From Alphaproteobacteria bacterium (lineage in GTDB: Bacteria > Pseudomonadota > Alphaproteobacteria > UBA6615), in contig JAQWSA010000009.1 of assembly GCA_029243445.1 (NCBI GenBank), positions 1 through 11,401 on the forward strand: a DNA stretch of 11,401 nt. The letters run 5' to 3'. Positions 1-7,140 of the stretch are shown piece by piece. The notes beneath the pieces were generated by a model, which was not told the origin of the DNA, made no database searches, and worked only from the letters and a program-made list of their open reading frames with translations. Within the stretch, counting starts at the first letter, position 1. Each line of letters opens with the position of its first letter. The position numbers were made by a program, and so were the translations under genes.

Positions 1-12
1 AAACTTACAAAT

Positions 13-18
13 TATAAT
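13..18 (+). promoter_or_regulatory. Possible -10 box for the cyclotransferase gene
   Basis: A perfect TATAAT lies 61 bases before ATG 80. The matching -35 region would fall before the window start, so it cannot be examined. Such hexamers are common by chance in DNA this AT-rich. Confidence 0.22.
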
Positions 19-79
19 CAATGTTCGAATTCCTATGTTTTTCCATCTAATACTAGCAAATAGCTGAGTGTTCGGCATT

Positions 80-700
80 ATGAAAAAATCTCAGCCAGAT
101 CTTAGTCATCTCAAAGAACAATATTGTCTTTCACAAAATGGACTTTCTAAAACTCTTGAGGCCGTAATGCTAACGCATGATGAGCCCAGTGATTTATGGG
201 TATTTGCTTATGGTTCTCTAATGTGGAGGCCTGCTTTTAATTTTATTGAAACTCACACTGGTTTAGTACATGGTTTTCATAGATCTTTTTGTGTTTATTC
301 ACATTTTCATCGGGGAACTCGCAATCAGCCTGGTTTAGTTCTTGGGTTAGATAAAGGTGGTAGCTGCAAAGGAGTATTATATAAGGTTTCTGCTAAAAAT
401 GCTAAATCTGTAGTTAATTGTCTTATAAAGCGTGAAATGGTGACTAGTGTGTATCACCCTCGATGGGTTTCGGTGCATTTTAATGATAAAGTGGTTAGGG
501 CGCATACCTACACACCAGCTCATAAGCATATTCAATATGCAGGAAAGCTAAAAGCTAATATAGCTGCTAGATATATAAGAAACAGCAAAGGTGTTAGCGG
601 AACAAATATCGAGTATTTAATAAATACTATAACATATTTGCAAAAATTAAATATTAACGCTTCTAAATTTGTTGATTTACTTGAGTTAGTAAAAATTTAA
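80..700 (+). CDS. ChaC-like gamma-glutamylcyclotransferase
   Basis: Probable cytosolic gamma-glutamylcyclotransferase of the ChaC family, which cleaves glutathione or other gamma-glutamyl peptides, releasing 5-oxoproline. The protein is 206 residues from ATG 80. The substrate-loop motif YGSL is at residues 44-47 (within VFAYGSLMWRP), the conserved block RGTRNQPGLVLGLDKGGSC follows at about 78-96, and the expected catalytic Glu is E119 in LIKREMV. The C-terminal SGTNIEYL (173-180) is also typical of the family. An in-frame GTG at 68 would add four residues; I prefer ATG 80 although neither has a strong Shine-Dalgarno. It converges on the plsC/ydcF pair; in several alphaproteobacteria this enzyme neighbours the same acyltransferase. 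Family assignment is secure; the natural substrate is inferred. Confidence 0.88.
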   Translation: MKKSQPDLSHLKEQYCLSQNGLSKTLEAVMLTHDEPSDLWVFAYGSLMWRPAFNFIETHTGLVHGFHRSFCVYSHFHRGTRNQPGLVLGLDKGGSCKGVLYKVSAKNAKSVVNCLIKREMVTSVYHPRWVSVHFNDKVVRAHTYTPAHKHIQYAGKLKANIAARYIRNSKGVSGTNIEYLINTITYLQKLNINASKFVDLLELVKI

Positions 701-746
701 TAAAAGTCTAGTCAGATTCATAAAGTTATTAGGAGGTTATGAAACA

Positions 747-1496
747 TTAGTTATAGATAGAAAAATTTTCTAAGGCTTCATTTTGTAGACTGATGGTTGC
801 TGTTTCGATAGACTTTTCAAGTTCATGCATAAATTCTTTACGATTTAATCCTGGAGGAATAGGTTTTAGATATTCTATTATTATTTTCCCAGAGTTCATC
901 TTTAGTGAACGACGAGGCCAGAAAAGACCTGAGTTTAAGGCCACAGGTACAACGGTTTGGTTTAGGCTAAGATACAGAGCTGCCACACCATGATGGTATG
1001 CTTTTTTTCTACCAGGTAATGTTCTTGTGCCTTGCGGATATATTACTATAGGTCGTCCAGCAGTTAATTGCTTGCGTGCTTGTTTTAACATTTCTTTAAG
1101 AGCGAAAGCGCCCCCATTTCTATCAACGGCAATATGATTGGCACGTTTTAGATACCAACCAAATATTGGAATGAGTAAAAGCTCTTTTTTTAAAATTATT
1201 GCTGCATTTTTCGTCATTATGTTTATTGCTAAGGTATCCCATGCTGATTGATGTTTCATTGCAATAATTACAGGTCCATCCTCCAGAAAGTTTTTGCCCC
1301 GTTCGTGGTACTCAATTCCCATTATGAATTTTAATATTAAAAATGACCCCTTTACCCAGAATCGTCCTACACCCATTATGGTTTTAGTTTGACATGCTAA
1401 TAAAGGAATTGCTGCTAAACCAATAAACGCAGTCCAGCCATAAAAAAGTACTGTAAATATAAGTGGTCGAATGATTTGTATTATATTAGAAAACAT
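747..1496 (-). CDS. plsC: PlsC-family 1-acyl-sn-glycerol-3-phosphate acyltransferase
   Basis: Predicted inner-membrane lysophosphatidic acid acyltransferase that adds the second acyl chain in phosphatidic acid synthesis; 249 residues. A hydrophobic N-terminal segment spans about residues 10-34. The catalytic HX4D motif is H82-QSAW-D87, the second motif area is FGWYLKRANHIAVDR (112-126), and the fourth is VPVALNSGLFW (183-193). The third motif, usually FPEGTR, reads YPQGTR (153-158), so its Glu is Gln. The gene starts 9 bases after the stop of the ydcF-like gene, with only a weak GGA upstream, so the two are probably co-transcribed and translationally linked. Acyltransferase fold is certain; lysophospholipid as acceptor is the default family assignment. 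Confidence 0.88.
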   Translation of the reverse strand: MFSNIIQIIRPLIFTVLFYGWTAFIGLAAIPLLACQTKTIMGVGRFWVKGSFLILKFIMGIEYHERGKNFLEDGPVIIAMKHQSAWDTLAINIMTKNAAIILKKELLLIPIFGWYLKRANHIAVDRNGGAFALKEMLKQARKQLTAGRPIVIYPQGTRTLPGRKKAYHHGVAALYLSLNQTVVPVALNSGLFWPRRSLKMNSGKIIIEYLKPIPPGLNRKEFMHELEKSIETATISLQNEALENFSIYN

Positions 1497-1505
1497 ATTC
1501 GTCCG

Positions 1506-2126
1506 TTATCGAGTCAGTATTGTACGAATATAAGTCGCAATGTACTTAGCATATTCAGCCGTTAATAGCCTTACGGTGCCCTGCCAGCGCCACCAATCTT
1601 TCATATGCACATTACTAGGGTGTACCGCGTGGGGTATAATTATTGCTTCTGGTAAAGCTGTTTGAAATTCTAACAAACTTCTTGGCATATGATAATTAGC
1701 GGTTACTAAGTATAAAGACGAAAATTGTTTTGACCTTATCCAATGTGCTGTTTCTGTTGCATTTCCAAATGTATTTTCGGCATTATATCCCAGATTAATA
1801 CAACAATCTAACATTTTACCATCAATGTTTCGGTTTTTAAGGAGAGTTGTTTTATCAACCCCGCTATCTACACCTGATATGAAAAGTTCTGGTGATTTTC
1901 CTTTTTTAAATAGATTTAATCCTTGATCAAGTCGTCCTCTTCCTCCAGTTAAGACAACAATTGCGTTAACTTCTTTTAAAGTATTGAGTGGAACAGAATA
2001 GGTGCTTGAAATTTTGTTTAAATAAATGAAAAACCCTAAAAACCAGAGTCCAATTAGGAATATCGATAATATTAATAGATATCTAGATAATCTACTTAAT
2101 TTACGGCGTTTATTTTTATTAGCCAT
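1506..2126 (-). CDS. YdcF/SanA/ElyC-like DUF218 membrane protein
   Basis: DUF218 protein of 206 residues anchored by one N-terminal transmembrane helix (about 15-36) preceded by a strongly basic tail (KNKRRKLSR), which predicts the N-terminus in the cytoplasm and the domain in the periplasm. Family motifs are clear: NAIVVLTGGRGRLDQGL (54-70), LFISG (81-85), the AENTFGNA stretch (116-123) and LVTANYHMPRS (140-150). Relatives ElyC and SanA in Escherichia coli affect envelope integrity and polyprenyl-phosphate-dependent steps, but a biochemical reaction is not established. An adjacent Cys pair (C108-C109) is unusual for a periplasmic domain. It is first in a two-gene unit with plsC. No convincing Shine-Dalgarno precedes ATG 2126. 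Confidence 0.85.
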   Translation of the reverse strand: MANKNKRRKLSRLSRYLLILSIFLIGLWFLGFFIYLNKISSTYSVPLNTLKEVNAIVVLTGGRGRLDQGLNLFKKGKSPELFISGVDSGVDKTTLLKNRNIDGKMLDCCINLGYNAENTFGNATETAHWIRSKQFSSLYLVTANYHMPRSLLEFQTALPEAIIIPHAVHPSNVHMKDWWRWQGTVRLLTAEYAKYIATYIRTILTR

Positions 2127-2191
2127 TCTGATTGTATCAAGGCATTTTAGTTGGGGCTTTTAAAGTTAGGGCCCTTGTTATGAGTATATAT

Positions 2192-2220
2192 TTATTAATT
2201 GTTACGATTAGCACTATAAT
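2192..2220 (+). promoter_or_regulatory. Candidate promoter for the zinc-ribbon gene
   Basis: A perfect TATAAT (2215-2220) has TTATTA (2192-2197) 17 bases upstream, a weak -35. It would give a leader of about 95 bases before ATG 2321. A second candidate, TTGACC at 2233-2238, matches -35 at five of six positions but has only a poor -10 at normal spacing (TATTTA, 15 bases on). The rest of the 194-base divergent gap is AT-rich apart from a short GC-rich patch at 2154-2174. Confidence 0.28.
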
Positions 2221-2320
2221 CATATTAGACCATTGACCAACTGTTAGGTAATATATTTAACGATAAAAAATTGATGTAGTAATTAGTATATGTTTGAATA
2301 ACATTTTTGGCGTAACCGTT

Positions 2321-2701
2321 ATGATCCTTGGTTGTCCACAGTGTAATACGAGATTTGCCGTTGATGCAAAGGCTTTGCGTCCCAAAGGTCGTTATGTGAA
2401 GTGTGGTAAGTGCGAGCATTTGTGGTTTGCTATTCCTTCTGGTCCTAGTTTAGCAGAACCAGTCAGGGTTACACCCTTGGATTATCTTGAGCGTTCTTCA
2501 ATAAAAACTCCTAATTTACCGGTAATTGCAGAACCAAAGGTTAAGGAAAATATATCTATATCATGGCTTCTAGTTGTTTCTTTATTTTTGTTGATTATTG
2601 TTTTAATTTGGTTTGAACGTGATTCAATACTTTATGTTTGGCCAGAAACTGAAATAATATATAATTGGATAAATACTACTTTTATTAAAGGAAAACATTA
2701 A
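2321..2701 (+). CDS. MJ0042-type zinc-ribbon, single-TM protein
   Basis: A 126-residue protein with an N-terminal MJ0042 zinc ribbon: the four metal ligands are C5, C8, C28 and C31 (CPQC and CGKC), followed by the usual H33-x-W35-F. After a Pro-rich linker (about 37-77) comes one transmembrane helix (about 80-98) and a short tail with the family's RD...WPE...Y pattern. The ATG at 2321 puts MIL directly before the first Cys, as in relatives; an upstream in-frame TTG at 2294 is less likely. Function is not known; it is presumed to be a membrane-tethered regulator or adaptor. In many alphaproteobacteria this gene sits beside ftsE-ftsX, which are not here. It is divergent from ydcF and convergent with lysA. 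Confidence 0.83.
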   Translation: MILGCPQCNTRFAVDAKALRPKGRYVKCGKCEHLWFAIPSGPSLAEPVRVTPLDYLERSSIKTPNLPVIAEPKVKENISISWLLVVSLFLLIIVLIWFERDSILYVWPETEIIYNWINTTFIKGKH

Positions 2702-2704
2702 ATT

Positions 2705-2732
2705 AAATAGTACTTTTAATTAGTACTTATTT
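2705..2732. terminator. Possible bidirectional terminator, zinc-ribbon/lysA junction
   Basis: Two copies of the palindrome AGTACT (2709-2714 and 2722-2727) are separated by seven bases, and the outer AAAT (2705-2708) and ATTT (2729-2732) can pair around one bulged base. The structure sits between convergent genes and overlaps the lysA stop. Short T/A runs flank it. The stem is AT-rich, so strength is doubtful. Confidence 0.38.
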
Positions 2733-3998
2733 GATATTATTTTGCCATGGAGCTAAGAACTCTCGATTGATCTGTTCTTCCAGAGTTTCACGTCTTCTTA
2801 CCAATGCGTAATCTTCGCCACTTACTAAGACTTCGGGAACTAATGGCCTACTGTTATAAGAAGAAGCCATGACTGCTCCGTAGGCTCCAGTGTCCTTTAT
2901 AACAAGAAGGTCGCCAGACACGGGACTAGTTAGTGGATATTCTATAGCAAAAGTATCCCCTGTCTCGCAGATCGGACCAACTATATCGACCTTAGTAACC
3001 TCTTTATTATCTGATGGTTTTCGTACTTCTTGAATAGCGTGCTCGGCTTCATAGAGAGCCGGACGAAGCAAGTCATTCATAGCTGCATCTACAACTACAA
3101 AGCGTTTGTATCCGGTATCCTTATAGTAAATAACGCTAGTTAATAAAATTCCTGCGTTACCTGTAAGATAACGCCCTGGTTCGAAAATGAGATCACAATC
3201 TAAACTTCCAACCGTACTTTCAACAATCTTGGCATAATCGTCGGGATTAGGAGCCTTATTATTTCCGTATGATATTCCTAGACCACCACCCAGATCTAGC
3301 CGTTTGATTTCAAACCCATTAGAACGTAGGTCTCGAGTAAGCGTTGCAACGTTTTTGAATGCAGTTTCAAATGGAGATAAATCAGTTAGCTGACTTCCTA
3401 TATGAACAGCGATAGAAACGGGGCTCAGACCAGGTAGGGAAAGTGCTTGGTTAAATATATCTTTTGCCTGAGATATATCAATTCCAAATTTATCTTCTTT
3501 GCGCCCAGTAGAAATCTTATGATGAGTATCAGCATCCACGTCTGGGTTAACTCTGATGGCAATATCTACTGAAGTGTTTTTGCTTGCCGCGATATCTGAC
3601 AATAACAACAGTTCCGGTAGAGATTCGACGTTGAACTGTAAAATACCTGCCTCTATTCCAGCTGACATTTCCTGACGGGTTTTACCAACTCCTGAATAAA
3701 CAATATTTTTAGGTTTTATGCCTGCAGATATTGCTTTCATTAACTCGCCATTAGAAACGACATCAGCTCCAGCACCTAGTTCAGCAAATGTGTTAATTAC
3801 CGCTAGATTAGAGTTTGATTTCATTGCAAAACAAACTTGTGCGCGTTGCTTAGAGAAAGCACCTGTAAAACATTTATAAGCCTCCTGCATTGCCAGCGTA
3901 GAGTATATATACGACGGTGTTCCGACATCAGACGCTATGGCTGAAATAGCGACATTTTCGACATATAAGTCTCTATTTTTATAAGAAAACGCATTCAT
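2727..3998 (-). CDS. lysA: Diaminopimelate decarboxylase
   Basis: PLP enzyme of the alanine-racemase fold that decarboxylates meso-diaminopimelate to L-lysine, the last step of lysine synthesis, in the cytosol; 423 residues, normal length. The PLP lysine is K60 in FAMKSNSN, HIGSQ is at 199-203, the phosphate-binding GGGLG at 237-241, EPGRYL at 273-278, the cross-dimer catalytic Cys C344 in CETGD, and the active-site Tyr Y373 in GAYG. The start ATG 3998 lies 9 bases after the stop of the small lipoprotein gene, with GAGA as a modest Shine-Dalgarno, so it is the last gene of an argH-lipoprotein-lysA operon. The order is conserved in alphaproteobacteria. No lysine riboswitch can be fitted because the gene is internal to the operon. 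Confidence 0.97.
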   Translation of the reverse strand: MNAFSYKNRDLYVENVAISAIASDVGTPSYIYSTLAMQEAYKCFTGAFSKQRAQVCFAMKSNSNLAVINTFAELGAGADVVSNGELMKAISAGIKPKNIVYSGVGKTRQEMSAGIEAGILQFNVESLPELLLLSDIAASKNTSVDIAIRVNPDVDADTHHKISTGRKEDKFGIDISQAKDIFNQALSLPGLSPVSIAVHIGSQLTDLSPFETAFKNVATLTRDLRSNGFEIKRLDLGGGLGISYGNNKAPNPDDYAKIVESTVGSLDCDLIFEPGRYLTGNAGILLTSVIYYKDTGYKRFVVVDAAMNDLLRPALYEAEHAIQEVRKPSDNKEVTKVDIVGPICETGDTFAIEYPLTSPVSGDLLVIKDTGAYGAVMASSYNSRPLVPEVLVSGEDYALVRRRETLEEQINREFLAPWQNNIK

Positions 3999-4007
3999 AT
4001 TATTATC

Positions 4008-4154
4008 TCAGCGTGCTGGATAGTTCTTAGGATAAGTAATCTCTTTACCTAATGGAGGAGTAGGTGAACCCTTTTTACCGCAGGCTGAAAAAGTTATTAG
4101 TACAACCAATGCAATAATAAAAGTCTTTGTAAAATAATTTACTTTAGACATCAT
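4008..4154 (-). CDS. Small LptM/YifL-type outer-membrane lipoprotein
   Basis: A 48-residue (ATG 4154) or 47-residue (ATG 4151) lipoprotein between argH and lysA. Counting from ATG 4151, it has a short basic start (MSKVNYFTK), a hydrophobic stretch about 11-21 and a lipobox FSAC with the lipidated Cys at 24, followed by CGKKG and a Pro-rich tail (SPTPPLG). CGKKG plus Pro is the hallmark of the LptM (YifL) family; Escherichia coli LptM helps assemble the LptD-LptE lipopolysaccharide translocon, which I infer for this protein only by family. The codon pair ATGATG gives two in-frame starts: the first shares ATGA with the argH stop, the second shares one base. Both imply translational coupling to argH. 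The stop is 9 bases before lysA. It is easily missed because of its size. Confidence 0.87.
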   Translation of the reverse strand: MMSKVNYFTKTFIIALVVLITFSACGKKGSPTPPLGKEITYPKNYPAR

Positions 4155-5554
4155 AAATATCTTTTGCGCGCAAGTGCTGCAGATGCAAGAACATTTTCAG
4201 GTGCTGTACCTCCTTCGCTGGTACGACGTGATATTGAGGATTCTATAGACAATACTGATATTACATCATTGGTAATACGTTGATCGATTGATTGCATTTC
4301 GATCAAAGGAAAATCTTCTAGAGATAAATTTTTATCATAAGCCGCCTTAACAATTTTACCTGTAACATTATGAGCCTCACGAAACGGTAATCCAACAGAT
4401 GTTACTAACCAATCTGCAAGATCAGTCGCTGTGGGGTAACCCTTTTGAGCAGCTGTATACATTGCTTCTGGAATAGGTTTAAGATCAACCACCATACCTG
4501 TTATTGCCGTAAGTGCCAAAGTTAGTGAATCCATCGAATCAAATACTGGTTCTTTGTCTTCTTGCATGTCTTTGCTATACGCGAGAGGAAGAGCTTTCAT
4601 AACTGAGAGCAGTGTCATTAAATTTCCAAAAACTCTTCCAGATTTTGCCCTAGAAAGTTCTGCTGCATCTGGATTTCTTTTTTGTGGCATCATTGAACTG
4701 CCCGTTGTAAAAGAATCTGACAGGTGTATGAAGCCAAAACTGTCACTGCACCAGAGAATAATTTCTTCTGAAAAACGTGAAACATGGGTCATACTAATGG
4801 CAGCAGAAGAAAGAAACTCTAGGGCAAAATCGCGATCGGAAACCGCATCTAAAGAGTTAACCATCGGGCGATCGAAACCCAGAGACTTAGCAGTATGTTG
4901 TCTATCTATTGGGTATGTTGTACCAGCCAATGCACCAGAGCCAAGGGGTGATTCATTTAATCGCCTGCGACAGTCTGAAAATCTACCTCGGTCACGCCCA
5001 AACATTTCAACATAGCACAGTAGATGGTGACCAAAGGTTATTGGTTGTGCTGTTTGTAAATGTGTAAAACCTGGCATTATTAGGTCTGCATACTTTTCGG
5101 AATTATCTATTAAAACTGTTTGCAGCTGACACAATAATTTATCTATATCATCAAGCGAGTCTCTTACCCATAGGCGGAAATCCGTTGCCACTTGATCATT
5201 ACGTGATCGTGCTGTGTGTAAACGTCCCGCTGGTTCACCAATAAGTTCTTTTAAGCGTGATTCGATATTCATATGAATATCTTCAAGCTTTTCAGAAAAA
5301 GAAAAATTTCCGGCTAATATTTCTTGCGAAACCAGTTCTAAACTTTCATTAATTGCTTTACCATCTTCAGGGCTTAGAATGTTCTGAGCAACTAACATAT
5401 CGGCGTGTGCCCGAGAGCCTGCGATGTCTTGTAAAAACAGGCGACGGTCAAACGCTATAGAGGCATTTATTTTTTCCATTATTTCAGCCGGTCCGCCGGT
5501 GAAGCGTCCACCCCAATGTGCGTTAGAAGGTTTGCTATTATCGTTTGGGCTCAT
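4151..5554 (-). CDS. argH: Argininosuccinate lyase
   Basis: Cytosolic enzyme of the fumarase/aspartase superfamily that splits argininosuccinate into arginine and fumarate, the last arginine-synthesis step; 467 residues, standard length. Conserved regions are [12 protein letters not shown] (114-125), [10 protein letters not shown] with the likely general-acid His H165, and the superfamily signature [12 protein letters not shown] (285-296), whose Ser supplies the catalytic base in the mobile loop. The N-terminal WGGRF (14-18) is typical and supports ATG 5554. It heads an operon with the LptM-like lipoprotein and lysA, and is divergent from the TlpA-like gene with 35 bases between the starts, so the two promoters must overlap or extend into coding sequence. 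The Shine-Dalgarno is weak. Confidence 0.97.
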   Translation of the reverse strand: MSPNDNSKPSNAHWGGRFTGGPAEIMEKINASIAFDRRLFLQDIAGSRAHADMLVAQNILSPEDGKAINESLELVSQEILAGNFSFSEKLEDIHMNIESRLKELIGEPAGRLHTARSRNDQVATDFRLWVRDSLDDIDKLLCQLQTVLIDNSEKYADLIMPGFTHLQTAQPITFGHHLLCYVEMFGRDRGRFSDCRRRLNESPLGSGALAGTTYPIDRQHTAKSLGFDRPMVNSLDAVSDRDFALEFLSSAAISMTHVSRFSEEIILWCSDSFGFIHLSDSFTTGSSMMPQKRNPDAAELSRAKSGRVFGNLMTLLSVMKALPLAYSKDMQEDKEPVFDSMDSLTLALTAITGMVVDLKPIPEAMYTAAQKGYPTATDLADWLVTSVGLPFREAHNVTGKIVKAAYDKNLSLEDFPLIEMQSIDQRITNDVISVLSIESSISRRTSEGGTAPENVLASAALARKRYL

Positions 5555-5589
5555 TTTAATTCAGCGACCTATTTTGTAGAGATACTATT

Positions 5590-6201
5590 ATGCTAAAATT
5601 ATTTCTTACTGTAATTGGAGTTACCAGCATTTTTGTATCAGTTTCGGCATATTCGGACCATGGTAAACCACCAATTAAAGGAATCGTAAATAACTTTATA
5701 GAACTGAGCAGACCTGCACCAGCGCCGATTAGTCCTTTATTATCAAAAGACCAAGGCCAAATAACCCTTGAAAGCTTTCATGGCAAGTTTGTTTTGTTGA
5801 ATTTTTGGGCAACGTGGTGCGTTCCATGCGTCCGCGAATTGCCCTCTTTAAGTAGGTTAAATGACCACTTTTCCGATGAAAACTTTCAAGTCGTATTGGT
5901 TAGTCAAGACCGTGCAGGCTTTAAGCAGACTGATAAATTCATAGAAAAACATAAAATTGATATTCCTCAGGCATTCATTGATAATAAATTAAAATACTCT
6001 CGTGCCATGGAGATAATTTCTATACCAACGACTATATTGATCGGAACTGACGGTGCAGAAATAGGTAGGTTGGTTGGATCAATTGAATGGGATCACAAAG
6101 AAGCAATTGCCTTAATAAATTATTATCTTAAACATAAAATCAAAGAAAAAGATAAAATTAGTTTAATAAAGAAAATAAGAAAGTATTTTAGTAATTATTA
6201 A
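5590..6201 (+). CDS. Secreted TlpA/ResA-like thiol-disulfide protein
   Basis: Periplasmic thioredoxin-fold protein of the TlpA family, 203 residues. An N-terminal hydrophobic segment (residues 1-20, ending VSA) looks like a signal peptide or anchor. The redox motif W76-C77-V-P-C80 follows the usual NFWATWC context, and the cis-Pro is P146 in SIPTT. C77 and C80 are the only cysteines. Such proteins reduce disulfides in apocytochrome c, in copper sites of oxidase or in other exported proteins; which one cannot be read from sequence. A TlpA-like gene divergent from argH is a recurrent alphaproteobacterial arrangement. The last ~23 residues (181-203) are very Lys-rich and lie beyond the thioredoxin fold, an unusual tail that could bind membrane or a partner. 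Confidence 0.88.
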   Translation: MLKLFLTVIGVTSIFVSVSAYSDHGKPPIKGIVNNFIELSRPAPAPISPLLSKDQGQITLESFHGKFVLLNFWATWCVPCVRELPSLSRLNDHFSDENFQVVLVSQDRAGFKQTDKFIEKHKIDIPQAFIDNKLKYSRAMEIISIPTTILIGTDGAEIGRLVGSIEWDHKEAIALINYYLKHKIKEKDKISLIKKIRKYFSNY

Positions 6202-6229
6202 TGTGAAAACGTACTTTTTTACTAAAATA
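6184..6229. terminator. Inverted repeat, probable bidirectional terminator of tlpA/hbdA
   Basis: A perfect 11-base inverted repeat, TATTTTAGTAA (6184-6194) and TTACTAAAATA (6219-6229), encloses a 24-base loop. It straddles the stop codon of the TlpA-like gene and fills the 32-base gap before the end of hbdA. Position between convergent genes and the symmetric arms suit a two-way terminator; the low GC of the stem is the weak point. Confidence 0.45.
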
Positions 6230-6233
6230 AAGC

Positions 6234-7106
6234 TTATCGATTGGCAGATGGCTTATTGTCATTATAGTCGTAGAAGCCGCGCCCTGATTTACGGCCCAAC
6301 CAACCAGCATCAACATATTTTACCAGAAGTGGACATGGTCTGTATTTAGAATCCGCTAGGCCTTCATGAAGTACTTGCATCACTGAAAGGCATGTATCTA
6401 GGCCAATGAAGTCTGCCAGTTCTAATGGGCCCATCGGGTGATTTGCACCTAACTTCATAGCAGAGTCGATACTGTCTATACTGCCAACCCCTTCATACAA
6501 AGTGTATACGGCTTCATTAATCATAGGTAGAAGGATTCGGTTTACTATAAATGCTGGAAAATCTTCTGATATAGTGCCTACCTTACCTAGCTGTTTACTA
6601 AAATCTTTAATTAAATCGCAGGTATTTTTATCCGTCGCTAACCCTGGTATTATCTCAACTAATTTCATTACTGGTACTGGGTTAAAAAAATGCATACCAA
6701 TAAATTTATCAGCCCGATCGGTAGCTGAGGCTAATCTTGTTATTGATATAGAGGAAGTATTTGTGGCTATTATTGCATTAGGTTTTAAATGAGACGATAG
6801 TTCTTTTAATATTTTAATTTTTACCTGTTCCTGTTCTGTCGCTGCTTCAATAACTAAATCGCAGTTGCTAATGAAGTCCATTTCCGTACTAACTGTTATA
6901 CGCCCGAGCGCAGCTAATCTATCTTCCTCTTCTATAAAGCTTTTTTTAACCTGTCTTTCCATATTTGAGTTAATTTTATTAAGTGCTTTTTGTAATAGTA
7001 TGTCTGACACATCAATTAAATTCACTTCAAAGGATGCTAATGAGCTGACCTGGGCAATACCACTTCCCATCTGACCAGCGCCTATTATTCCTATTTTTTT
7101 AAACAT
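6234..7106 (-). CDS. hbdA: 3-hydroxybutyryl-CoA dehydrogenase
   Basis: NAD(P)-dependent 3-hydroxyacyl-CoA dehydrogenase, 290 residues, the stand-alone form interconverting acetoacetyl-CoA and 3-hydroxybutyryl-CoA. The Rossmann motif GAGQMG is at 9-14, NTSS at 116-119, the catalytic His H139 in GMHFFNPVP with partner Glu E151, and the C-terminal substrate domain contains NHPMGPLELADFIGLD. The gene follows etfA after 34 bases on the same strand and probably belongs to the etfB-etfA-hbdA transcript, an order common in alphaproteobacteria. No recognisable Shine-Dalgarno precedes the ATG. Chain-length preference and direction (butyrate or fatty-acid oxidation, or polyhydroxybutyrate turnover) are not shown by the sequence. 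Confidence 0.94.
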   Translation of the reverse strand: MFKKIGIIGAGQMGSGIAQVSSLASFEVNLIDVSDILLQKALNKINSNMERQVKKSFIEEEDRLAALGRITVSTEMDFISNCDLVIEAATEQEQVKIKILKELSSHLKPNAIIATNTSSISITRLASATDRADKFIGMHFFNPVPVMKLVEIIPGLATDKNTCDLIKDFSKQLGKVGTISEDFPAFIVNRILLPMINEAVYTLYEGVGSIDSIDSAMKLGANHPMGPLELADFIGLDTCLSVMQVLHEGLADSKYRPCPLLVKYVDAGWLGRKSGRGFYDYNDNKPSANR

Positions 7107-7140
7107 ATTTGAATTTGCAAGGTTTTAGGAATTAGCTATT

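Noticed and set aside
19..36. TTCGAAT stretch resembling a tRNA T-loop
   Set aside because: The flanking bases do not form the 5-base T stem and no anticodon arm or acceptor stem fits at the window edge.
2154..2174. GC-rich patch with GGGCCC in the ydcF upstream gap
   Set aside because: Only four base pairs can form between GGGC and GCCC around a 13-base loop; no terminator or operator is supported.
2225..2419. 64-codon open frame on - over the zinc-ribbon start
   Set aside because: Overlaps the zinc-ribbon coding region and has no signal, domain or ribosome site; checked for FtsE/FtsX remnants and none seen.
4554..5015. 153-codon open frame on + opposite argH
   Set aside because: It lies wholly antisense inside a clearly functional argH and its translation shows no family motif.
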